Of a stretch of 64,000 nucleotides of DNA, positions 44,801-56,800 are shown in pieces. The stretch spans positions 25,876,723 through 25,940,722 of the forward strand of contig CM075103.1 of assembly GCA_037576195.1 (NCBI GenBank). The letters run 5' to 3'. The notes under the pieces were generated by a model, which was given only the letters and a program-made list of their open reading frames with translations, was not told the origin of the DNA and searched no databases. The DNA is from Phytoseiulus persimilis (lineage: Eukaryota; Arthropoda; Arachnida; Mesostigmata; Phytoseiidae). The translations under genes and the position numbers were made by a program. Numbering within the stretch: position 1 is the first letter of the stretch; each line of letters starts with the position of its first letter.

Positions 44801-47800
44801 GAGAGGCGCGCATCATTTCCATCTCCTCGGGGAAATCGCGGCCACTCACACTCAATCCTGTGACTCGAGCACTCGGGGATTCAGCGACTCTTCCTGTGTA
44901 CCATCGTGACAACTGATTGCCAAGTACCAGGAAGGAATCACGATGAGCTGCTCCTCCATTTTTCTGCCGCCGCACCCGAAAAACCCGCGAACTTTAATCA
45001 CGGAAGAAGGACTGAAGAAGGCTCGGAGTTCACTGAACTCCTCGCTTCGACCCCATGCAGCCGATCGGGAGACTACGATCCAGGAAAGCGAACTCCATCG
45101 GGATATCCCAAGGCGATTCCCATTCTGATTTGAGTTTATTCCAGCACGAGGAGCCCCTCCTGCGTTTGTCTAGTTCAGCGGTCGCAACGGGGCTATTTGC
45201 GCGGAAGGCAAGTCGTCGTGCAAACGATCTGTGGCGAAGTCGAGCTCACGTCGAATAACAGCAGAATCCCCGAAAAGGAACATACAGCCCACAACACGAA
45301 ATTATCGACAGTCAAGTTTTCTAGACTATTCCTGATGACAAAGAGAGATGATGTTGATGCTGCCATGGAATACTCCCAGCATCACCACGATTGTGGCGAT
45401 AGAATATTTCTTCGATTCGAGGAAGACGACGCGTAAGATTCCAGAAAATCGATTTCGAGCCGTAACATGAAACTATCGACAGGCTGATTTATTCCACGAT
45501 TTCGGAATTCTCGAAAGTTAATACTTCGTCGAACCCCCTTTCGCCTTGATGACCTCAAAAATGCGCCTTGGGAGATAATCATAGAGTGGTTTTATGTCTC
45601 GTTCCCCAATTCTGGCCCAAGAAAAAAGAATCGCATGTTTCAGTTCTTCTCTTGAGTTGTACTGCTTCCCATTGGGATAGACGAGCCGAGCTAACGTTCC
45701 CCAGAGGTTCTCAATAATGTTCAGGTCGGGGCTCTTCGGAGGCCAGTCAAGAAAACGTACTCCGCTCTCCCGGAACCAATCTTTGATTATCGCCGCCGTG
45801 TGCACGGAGGCGCAATCTTGCTGGAAGATGAAATCCGTTCCAACTTTCTCCAAAGCTTGAGGTCGCAGGTGGTTCTCGAGTAGCAGCTTATAGTCCACGG
45901 AACGCATTATTGTCTCCACGAAGATGATTTGGAACGTCCCGCGGCGACTGACCGCTCCCCAGATCATAACTGAACCGCCCCCGGACTGTCTTTTGGAATA
46001 GAATCGAGGCTCTTTCCGAAGATCGTGATAGTAGTTATGGAATCCATCCGGGCCGTCCAGATTGAACTTTTTCTCATCGCTGAAGACAACTTTATCCCAT
46101 TCCGAAGTCCAACTCATCCATTCCTGGGCGCGATCGAGCCTAGTGTCTCGGTGCTTTTTCGTCAGCGGGGGCTTCCCGCACATTTTCTTGAATTTCAGAT
46201 GATACGCACTTCTCAAAACGCGCCAGACGGTCTGTTTATGCACTGGGAGGTTGTTTGAGTCTCTGATTTGAGCGCAAGAGACACTCTTGTTGCTCGCATC
46301 CTGAATTATCTTCCGTTTCTGACGATCTGAGAGCTTTGTGCTTCGTTTCTTGTACGATCTGATGCCATACTCCGCCCCTAATCTCAAATACCGCAGCACT
46401 ACGTCCGCTGTTCTGCCGATCTCTCGTCCGATAGCTCTTGCTGCGAGCCCAGAGCCGTGTAATTGATCGATGCGAATCCTTTCTTGAGCAGTCAGAGCCG
46501 GTTTTCGTCCCATATTGAGGGAATGAATTCTTTCTCACAAATCTTGACGAGCCGGAGTTCTGAGTCGACAAATCGTACTTGTGTGTCCTTCGTTAGCACT
46601 AACTTGACGTTCGTCGGTATCAGCCTCACGAGAAAATGCTGAAACTCCAACCGAATGCGCGATTTCAACGCTGTCGATAATTTCGTGTTACAGCCGGATA
46701 TCAAAAATGTTCGATCCTGAGCCTAAACTTCGTTCTTCTCAGTCGGTTGATATAATCTCAAAGTCTGTCGCACCTAGTGGAATTCCCATGGCAACACTGA
46801 CTTCGTTATCCAGCGGGTGCGGAAATCATCCACATAGAATGCGTGTCGATAAATTCGTGTTGCGGACTGTAGGAGGCGGTGGAAAACCTGGGATCTCGAG
46901 AGACTCTTAGCGACCGAGGTGGGCCAGGAAGCGTCGGAACGTGAAGAGCCTCATACTGTATTGTTCCAGAACAAGTCGAAGTTTTGATGCGACTTCGTTT
47001 GAGGCGTACGTAATAGGTTGAGGAACCGAACATCCGGGTTCCCTTACAGCCAGAGAAATTGTTCGGGAAAAGTTGCTCTCGGGCGCTGCAGCGAGTGGAT
47101 CAAAAGAAGTCATCGCGAGCGGCTTCGATCATCTCAAGAAGTAGTCCGCGAGGACAACGCTTCGTGCGGGTCAGGCACCGGGAAACGACAGGACTCGAAG
47201 AAATGGGAAGCTAAGGCGGGCATTTTCAAATTTAGGGTGGTGGTGCACCGCTTCGAGCCTTAGCTCGAGAAAGCGTCGATGTGGATGCGTCTGGTTAAGC
47301 CCTTCGTGATCACTTCCTCGGTAGCATCGTGGCAGGTGTGTCGGAATCTGATGAAGAGAAAAGGTATGCCTGTGTTTTATGAACTCACAAAATTTCTAGG
47401 TTGACCAGGCGCGCCAGCATCGTTTGGTCCACATCTTCCAACAAATTGTCTTTCAGATCTCTGTAAAGGAAAACAGGAATTGATGACTGATTTCAAGGGG
47501 ACCTATCCCTCGATCCGCCCCCTGGTTCGCGGTCTGTGTTTTGCTCTTGTTCCCACTCAGAGCAAAACTGCGCAGGTGCGGGCCGCACCGGACACTGAGT
47601 TCCTGGACAAAGTTACACTTCTCGAAAAACCGTGCGAGAATTCGATCGGATATTCGTCGCTTCCAAACCACTACGTTTAGTGTCCAACTGTGCTCTATGT
47701 CGGCAGTGGACGTATGACTTATGTAGATTACGTACAGATTACGGAGGGTGTGTAGAGGCGCCGAGGAGGACAAAGTCCTGAGCTGGTTATTGACGAGGAA

Positions 47801-50800
47801 GCTGCAAACAGAAAGTCATGAGTAATCTTGCCTGAGCACTTTCATGGCGTCTCCACGAAGGGCTCTTCTGTTACAAACGACGCGGCGTCCATGAGAGGTT
47901 TTTTTCCTCTCAAGTGGGAGGCGAGCACGAGGTCCTCCGATTTCGAAACTCCAGTGGAGCCCTCGACCGACTTCGGAGCAAAACTTGATTCTACAACTTC
48001 TATCGAAAAAGGTGGAAATCTGCATCGGCCAACTTTCGTATTTATAAAGAAATAATTTGACGCTCGCACGATCGAACCGATGTAACATGAGCCATGCTGC
48101 CCACAGAATACTCACAGAACTCCAAGTTTCGACATGTAAGTTAAATGACTCAGATCGAACGACTCCAAGCGGTTCCCGGTGATTTTTCTGAAGGAAGAAG
48201 TGACGTGTTGAGTTTTCAGGGCTGCGTTTGGCGTGAACCGGAGCAAAAACAATGAACGCCCGTACGCCTTTGGATCGCTCGAGCGGTAACTAATGATTGT
48301 CGATCACCGCATCCGCAGGCCACGCAAGCAGGGGAAGCGAGGAACTCTGAGAAGTCTCTCCGATAGAAGAAAGCAGCTACTCACAATACATTGAGTTCGT
48401 TCAACCCGCTGAACACTCCTAGCTGAATATTCCCGAGATATTCATTATTCGTGATATACCTGCGGAGAAGGTTGTCAGTGATTACTCGAATTTCATGTGT
48501 CAACATGTGATTCCAGAGAAAATTTCCCAGCCCGGGCCTGACTCAGAGACCCGGCTGGGAAATGAGGGGGAGGAGGATAACAGCTGTAAAGCGAACCCGC
48601 CATTCCATACTCACAGTTGCCGTAGTCTCTCGTGTTTCTCAAATGCGTCCGGCGTAATACCTGAGATGGAATTGTTGAGGAACCTGTGCGAGATTGAGGC
48701 TCAGTTAGCGCAGCTCGAGTTCCAGTGGAAGAGAGCCCGCGGAAAAGGAAACAACACATGACCCAGGCTCGACCAAGGCGGTGGAGGAAGTCTTGCGGCC
48801 AGATCGAATGGACGCCATCGACCGAGACGGATCGGACTGAACATCCAAGCGGCCTCCGGTACCGGTCCAAAGATTTGCACGCTCCCTATCAACATTCGTC
48901 GGGCGGCGAGAACGGTTGTTGAACATACGCGCTCCATCGCTGACAATATCCGGATTGTTGCTGAACGCAGGCTGTGCCTGACGTCACTGAAACGGTTTCC
49001 TGGGTCGTCCTCGAAGACCTATTCGATCGCAAGTAATCCAGCCATCTCGGAAACCGGATATCTTGCGAGCGGCTTGCAAGGTCCACGAAGGGCGGTCCCG
49101 TTACACCCTACCTGGATCTTAGCAAACAAAGCTTATCATCACCACGGTACCTATCGTATAGTCGGTGACAACGGTGACATCACGGCTGGCACATGTCAAT
49201 CGTGTGGATATCGTCGGGTGGCTCGAGCCGTGGTGACAACCTTCGCTCGTCCGACTGAGAACTACTGAGGCATACCCAATCAGCGAGCACGCTGACACCA
49301 AAGCTTCGCTCCGGATACATAGCTCTGCTCGGGCGCACAGCAAAGAAGGTCGCCCACGACGCCCGACTCTATCAGTCGTAACGGCCTATCGTCATCGTTT
49401 CACCCGTATCAGCCTTATCAGAATCACCGCTTCCTGATTTTGCGTGAGAGTATAACTGTTTCGCTGCTTCCTCCCATTGAGCCGAAGAGTCATTGCCAGA
49501 TGGCCTATCCGAGCGAGGCCTGCGATTTCCGTATTCCATCTCAACCCTGACGGCATGCGTTGAACTTACAGAATTTTCAAATTTGTGAAACCTGCCAACG
49601 TGTCGGGCGTGATCACGCCGAGATAGCTGTCCTGGATGACACTGGAAGGAGAGACTCACTTGAAATTCGCTGACTCCGCTATCAGGATTTCAAAACTCGA
49701 GGCGATTGGCGTCCACGAATACGTCGACGTGCTGCTCTCTCCTTAAATTATCCGGTGGGCTAGATCTCGTGGCTCCGGAGGAGTCCAGTGTTTTGAGGAC
49801 AAATGAAATCTATTAACAAGAGGAGGGGTCCGCGGGTGTTAACGACGCAGACGATGCCGTTTCGTTGCGACCGATGTCGTTAGAATGTCGGCTCTTCGAT
49901 GGACTTGTCATAGATGAGAATACAATCGCTGTCGTTGCTGTTTATGGGTTACAGCTGTGAGCAGCGTGTCGGAAACGCGAGTTTGTGATCCATCGATCGT
50001 TGAAGGCTTTCCAGACGGGCCTCCATCGGAGCGAAAAATATTCCGCAGCCCGAGATATTCATATATGAAGAGCCCTGATTCGAAACGTCATAACTTTTCT
50101 CGGAGCCGAGTTTCCAGTTCTGCGCTTTTCTCGCAATCGCAAAAACAAGTTACACAAAGAGTTGAGGTTTCCGAAAAAAGCGCGAAATAGCGTTATCGGG
50201 AATCGCTTCGATGAATTTCCGACTGAAAACTCGAGAATATCGAGTTACTACGTTTTGAATCTGGCTCTTCATAGCGGAGATATGGGAGCCCTGTGATTCC
50301 AAGCGATATTGATCATCTCGTCAAACTCGGCGGAGGCCTGACGGCATCGCGAGGAGCGGGGGCTGCAACACTCATGAAATATCGCTAGAGACTCTGAGAG
50401 CTCCATGACTTTCCGCGATCGCAACACGTGGCCTCTCCTGAGCAGGTTGTACGAATAAACAAAAGTCGCTGGGGTTCGCAGGCTCCTCGAGCAGAACTGC
50501 TTCGACGATCTAGAATCCAGCGGGATTCTGGTCACGTAGCCTCCGGCGTGACGATGATAAACTCTCGATATTCTCCGCCCCCGAGACGCTGTTCAAGCGA
50601 TAAGAAGAGCTCGTGTATTCGGGGGATCCTCGGGGGCGGCGAGGAGGAGACACCAGGAAACAGCGGGAGAGAATCGAAACCGGAAGGCGCACTGAGTAGG
50701 AAGTTTCCCGATTCGCGGTCGGGACACTTACGACATTACCGACACCGGAACCGAGTCCGACTTTCTTAACGGTTTGGATTCCGGCCGAAGTCGTTCAACG

Positions 50801-53800
50801 CATTTGCGGAGGCTGTGATTGTTGTAATCGCTCGGTCGTCCGATGGAGAGCTCCGTTCTAAAGATCCGAGAATCCCGCTGTTGGCGAGCTCTTTCATCCA
50901 TCGAAAATTTCTTTATCGGTCGATTTTGCTGTCCGAGAATCTGGTATCTGACAAGTGAGCTACGTTCGGAATTTCGGGGTCGCTCGATCACTGAACTCCG
51001 ACTTGAAAACATTTCCATGTGACGCAATACTCACAGTCTCGTAACAAAGGGATAGCTCCCGTTGAATCGGCTGTTCACTTCAATGTTTACACAGTTCACA
51101 AACTGCTTAGCGTCTTTCGCGATATGGCAGACGCAGCCTTTGGGCACTCCGATATTCGGCACGCATAGCGGGGGCTGAAAATAGAATTTTCGCGTACATG
51201 ACAGATTTCTATCTGGAAATATCAGTGAATGAATGATTTTCGTCCAGATATGAGTCGTTCTCCATGCTCCATCCCTTGCTCCCTCCGACCGAAAATTCTA
51301 TCACTTAGGACCGTCTTCGATGGTGGGATGAAAGAAAGCTCTCAAGCGAGCGTTGGGTCCAGACTCCTCGTTTCTCCAGCTACCATCGCCAGCGTTTAGT
51401 CATCATTGGCCGACTACGGGCGATCTACCTGTCAACTCGCTCGAAGATTCTATCTGGCTCTCCTCCATCTGAGGAGACGGGCAGATAACGTCTGCGAGGA
51501 AATTGTAAGTTTCCCATCCTTTCTCAGCTGGCTCGAGCTTCTCCGGAGGAGCGGGCCGGGGCATATTTCCACCGAGCCCTTTCATGCAGGTGATGCAATC
51601 TCTGGGCAAATTGTTCGAGTGTGTAGAGATTGATCATACATCGCCAGACTTTGGCTGCTTTTGATGAAAAAAGAAGAAACGACTGCTCTGTTCAAGACTC
51701 TCCTCTCTCTCTCTCTCTCTGGGCGTCGCGCTGTCCTCCGGCTACGGAGGAACCGCGGAACGAGCGCGATAGAAGCAGTCCGCGGAATCGTTTTAATGAT
51801 GCTGCCAAAGGTAGCAATCCGAACCTGAATCTGTTCTCAGTCGTTTGTGTCCAACAACAGTCTTGGCAGCCATTGCCACATCCGGGAGAGTTCTACGTAA
51901 AAGAGCACAACGCATGGAAGCTTTTTACACCGGCCAAGTCGAAGTTTCCTCATGATTCAAGTCAGTACTTTATCAGCCAAAATGCTGAGCAGGACAGAGA
52001 TCGACTGCTATGGTTTCCGGGGACGAGAGAGTAATGGAGAGTGAATACAAAAAGATACTCACCTTTGAGTCGATATCCTCGCCTTCTTCTCTCATCGTGG
52101 AACTCGTGAAGTCGAACTTGACCACGCCTCCCACCGAAATGATGCCCTTTGAGAGATCCTCTGCAATATCAATTCCGTGGTTTGATTTTGATTGAGAACT
52201 TTCATAGACCTGTCTTCGTTTGGACTGCATCCATCAACAGCCAACATGGTCTTCCGCCGCTTTTTGTCCCGGTGAGCCTCCCCAAAAACTCGGCCCCCGT
52301 CCCTCGGGACTGACGAGGGTTTGCATTTCGGTTCGAGCCTTAACGATTCCGATTCACGGAACTGAAACCACACGAACCTCGCTGCCTAGCCACACAGTTT
52401 ACGGAAATATCGATGCGATTTCGGAAAGATGTTGTGATTCAGCCCTAGATTACATCCCTGCCGCTGTCGGCTTTCGTCATAAGGGAAAACTGGAGACAAT
52501 CGTCCTTGGCACTCATCGTGCCCATGTCCATGCCACGGTACGTTGCTCGCGACAGGTAACGAATCGTCGAGAACTTCCTCATCCATAGGAGCGATATCGA
52601 GAGAAGCTGCCTAAATGCATCGTTGATCTGGGCGGGGATCAAAATCACCCAAGGAACGGCGAAGAGTCATCTGATGCGCTGCTCGCGCAAAGCCGCGTCG
52701 CGGTCAGTCGCGCTTACGGAGTCAGCTGCTAACGCTCGTATGATTCCCGTTGCCCAAAGAGAGATTCCCGTTGCCTCGCTCCGAAACAGTGAACATATGT
52801 GGGAGCCTTCCGTGGTCCCCTCCGGTCCTTATGGCCCAAAGCTGATTCATCGTTCGCCAGTGAATTCAATCAGACGGGATACGGTGGAAGAGACCGCACA
52901 TGGATCGACGGGTTTTCCTATTCCTCAACTGGTTCTCTTCCGCTTTCCAGTCCCCTGAACCGAACGAATTTGAGCTCATGCCACCGGTACGAGAGTTGAG
53001 CGGAGCGTAGATTGCGAGTCTTATCAGCGGACTCCGAAATTCGGTTCCCATAGATCCGATTCTTGCGGAGCTCGAATTCCGGATCCGTGCAAGGACTCGC
53101 TGTGTGTGCGAGGACTTCATTGAGCGGTCCGAGGTGAACGCGGGAGCTATGTGAGCGAGCATGTGTCTCGAGAGGTGTTCGCTTCCTGAAAAGCTCTAGA
53201 GCTAGGTCGCTCGAACAGCTCGTTCACGAATAGGGGCCATCTTCTTGCGCGCACCCACTTGGCACAGAGAGCGAGAAATTCTGGCTTTCCAGTCTTCGCA
53301 TTTTATAGCATTTCGCTACGATGGTGCGCAGCCGGTTTTTCCCTGGAGCAACAGCGAGAGTAACCTCCCACGAAAAACGAAGGCCGTGAACGCACGCCCG
53401 TCGATCTCGCGCGGTCTCGCTCGTCTTTAGGCCTGAGTTGATCGTACCAGAGCCGAGACCCGGCAGCCGGCCGCCACTGTGCATTCACGTGCAAGGCATG
53501 GTAACGGGAGAATGCGGAGCGAAATGAACAGAGAAGCATGAGTTTGGGCGACACCGGATGACCCGAGCCGGTGTTGGGACAACGAATGAGATATGTCTTG
53601 TTAGAGCAGAAACTAAGGCTAGCCGCTTGCTATCTCTCCGCTCGGGGCTGCTTTTCCCACCGGTCTGTCTGGCCGTTTCGCCCAATACATGAATGAGGGT
53701 TTCGTCTGTCGTCTAGCACTCCCTAGTGTCAAATTGGCTTCTCCAACACTCGGTGGCAAGCTCACCGGCTGTCCAGTAGGCCGGGCCCGCAGACGGACCG

Positions 53801-56800
53801 ACGGGAAGCCGGTTGGTCTCGGTCCTAATATATCCCATCCTCAGACCTGAGTCCCATCCCAGTTTCGCTCACATCAATCAAGAGTGCTCACTTTGAATTG
53901 CAGCACTAGCCAGCCCGCAAGTAGGAGAACCGGTGAGAGCGTGAAGGGAAAGTAAGCAAAAATCCTCCTCGAAATGACCAAGCGCGAAAGGAGGAAACTC
54001 GCTTCTCGCTTTCCTTCAGCCCTCGAGAGACAAATTTCATTAGAATACTACGTTTCGACTTGCGCTCTGGTGCAACAGAAACTCCGTTTCCGGAACCAGG
54101 CGGCGCCGCCAAAAGAACGACCGCAAACCGCGAGTCACTTCCCATGACGAGGAGAAAGAAAGAAAGCCAGACCAAGTTGCTCCAAACATTTTTCGTTCCG
54201 GGTCAGGGTTCTCGGCGTCACCTGATCGAGGGTCGAACGATTGTTACAAAAGGAGTTGAACGAAGAGCTCTTCGGTCACTCTACGACGCCCCTCCAGTCG
54301 AACTTGATGGTTTCACCTCCGTGTTTCCCACCGTTTACGAGAGAAGGGACATTCAGCGTCAGCGTTCACCAACACCGTCAGCGGTGTCAGGATCGGGAAG
54401 ATCGTGTCTCCTCGGAAAAAGTCAACAGAGAGATGTGGAAGAGAGGCAAAGAAAAGCAAAGCAACCGCGACGAGCGCTCGTGAGAAGCAGTCGCTCGGAA
54501 GTCATCGCCAGCTTGCCATCGCCTGAAACCTTGCAGTCATTCATTCGAAGCGTGACCACAACCTACTTTCCAGAGTAAACCGCGAAAAATGATTGTCGGT
54601 TCTCCATGATCGATGCCCTTATGCTTCCCGATTCAGCGCCCGCGTCGACCGTCAGCACTTTCCTGTTCTTGCGCCCGAAAGAACCTTTTGTGGAGCTCAT
54701 CGAAACAGCACAGCGATACCTGCGCAAGAGCTGTGCGCTCCAATCTCCATTCTAGTTGCCACGTCATTGCGAAGAGCTACGTCATTTGAAGGGAGTGAGT
54801 CGATCGAGGGGGCCATCACTCCGGAATCTGGGAAACGCATCGAGGAGGGGTTGAACCCTTTCTCCGATATGACATGTAGCCCAGTCGAGAACGAGCGACG
54901 ATGAGAGAAATCGCCTTGCGCAAGCCGAGGACGGCCCTACGAGCCATGACCGCCAGAGCTATCATAAAACGGAGGAACCGAGACGGCGACATCGCCCGCG
55001 AGTCTTCGTCAAATATCCAAACCAGTTCATGTAGGGTGGCTAGTCCCCTCGCCATAAAAACAAGGAGAGAAGCCGGCGATCTGTGAAAAGGGCGCACCTC
55101 TGCCTTGCCCGAGCGGTTCACTAAGAAACCGAGTCCATCTTTCCTTTCGAACGAGTGGAGAGGATTTCCAATGCGAAGGATACATAAAACCACTGGGCAA
55201 GTGTGAACTCACAATCAGGTGTCAGGGGACGAGGTGAGCCTGTTGTAAATAAAATAAAGTCCAGAGCTTTCGCTTCCGATCCGCGAATGGAAGGATTGCG
55301 CCAAAAGGGAGGCTCCCCTCTGGCGATGTCGTTAACCATCCCATTCGTGTCTGATAGAAATCAATTAACAATAAGTCATCTCGGGGCAATGGCTCTTCGC
55401 GACGATCGTTGGATCGTGCGTGGTATGCAGCGTCGTGCGGCATATGGGAGTGGTCATTCAGCGGCAGATGGAGGCCTGCATGCAATCTGGAATTAGCCTG
55501 GACCAGACACAACACGAACACAGCAAACGACCAGCCCCGTTCATCCATATGGATATTCAAACATGATCATACAATCACGCTGTGGACGATAATCCCAGCC
55601 TTTCTCTCGGCGAAATTAGAAGAGGGAGGCCCATGGCGGAAGTACGCGCGGAAGAGGTTCAGAGCAAGATCACGAAGCCCCGAGATACGATAGCGTCGAG
55701 CGCCGGAGAAGTGCTGATAACGTGGGTGATCAAAACGAGGGAAAAACTCCTCTCGAGGCTCGCTCCCTCTCAGGTCCCTCCTCGATCACAGGTCACGAGA
55801 GGTGTTTTAACGCAACCGCATGAGTTCCGCCATCGCCTCCGTAATCACTGCGCTCGACTACGTCATCGTTGTTGACATTCACGTCTGTGATTTGTAGGAT
55901 GCGACTGTCAGAGAGACGAAAGTGGGCCGATTTTGACGGAAGACGAACAATAACCTTCAGACGACCCGTTTCGGAAGCGAGCGAACCGGTGTTGTTGGCT
56001 GGCCCTTCTGGTGTAGCTCATTGTCGTACAACGTTTCCTTTGTCACAGACGACGTCAGCGGTCTCTCCCGACCTCACCCCGCCCGGCCTCGCCCCTCCAC
56101 ATCGCGGTCTTGCCTTCCGATCGCCCGTTGTAGGCGCGCCTCGCTTTCGTCGCCGAAACCTTCTGACGCGCGAAGTGAACGTTCTGGAGGAGGAGACAAC
56201 GGCCGGCCGGCCTCTGCTACATGTACTCGGGCGAAGCTGGGCGACCGGAGCCCCGCACAATGGGGGCGGGAGACCGAGCCGAAGCGGGGACAGAATTCCT
56301 GAAGCAAAATAGATAGCACGAATACACTCACGGCAACCACGTTCGTCCGCGCCATTCTCGCAGTCCTCCTGACCATTGCAATGGAGTTCTCTCGGGATGC
56401 AGGTCGTCGAGTTTCCACAAGGGAAGTGGGTAGCCTGACAGGTGACGCTCGTTGGGACGATGTGATCCTCTAGATTGTGCTCTGTAACCAATATTCGTGA
56501 ATTAGGAGTGGTTGAAAAAGTCGCCCGTCAGTCCTCGGAGAGTTGGCAACGAGGACACACTCCTTCATGAGCACAGGCGCCAATGCGGAGGGCAGAAAAG
56601 GCGCGCGGAAGCTCTCTATGTGTAAATCATGCGGCCCTGCGGCCGACCCTGTGCAACCAGCCCCACAACCTCTCCAGTTTTTTTCTCCGCTATCTTCTGT
56701 TTACGTCAGCTTCACGATGGACCCGACCTCAGCAACGACGACCACCGTGGCTGAAACGACATCGGTGTATATGCTAATTAGCCGAGAGGCGACAGCTGTT

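Larger units (their letters stand above)
45285..46869 (-). mobile_element. Tc1-family transposon, apparently complete, IR/DR type
   Basis: Both outer ends fit CAGYCCRCAACACGAA followed by (A/T)TTATCGACA, read inward from 45285 and from 46869, and are flanked by TA (45283-45284 and 46870-46871), the Tc1/mariner target. A second copy of the core lies inside each end: AACATGAAACTATCGACAG at 45464-45482 on the left, and the exact core ACACGAAATTATCGACAG, inverted, at 46671-46688 on the right. Each end thus has two direct repeats about 170 bp apart, the IR/DR arrangement known from Tc3 and Sleeping Beauty. The 1585-bp element encodes one uninterrupted transposase on the minus strand and sits in LGR intron 10, in the same orientation as the host gene. 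Confidence 0.9.
41143..47388 (-). other. LGR intron 10 (6.2 kb), hosts a Tc1 element
   Basis: Apart from the transposon at 45285-46869, no gene is recognised. A poly-G run (about 44170-44181) and a near-palindrome containing ATCCATGGAT (about 41290-41310) are the only other structures I noticed. Confidence 0.5.

Noticed and set aside
45300-45440. Hydrophobic minus-strand peptide resembling a membrane segment in LGR intron 10
   Set aside because: Falls inside the long terminal repeat region of the Tc1 element and has no splice partners.
50728-51027. Possible extra LRR exon between LRRNT and LRR 1
   Set aside because: There is a GTAAGT donor near 50728, but no frame gives an LRR; LRRNT joins LRR 1 directly in phase and in register.
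54060-54578. 172-codon plus-strand ORF in LGR intron 2
   Set aside because: No domain, basic low-complexity composition, lies within an intron on the opposite strand.
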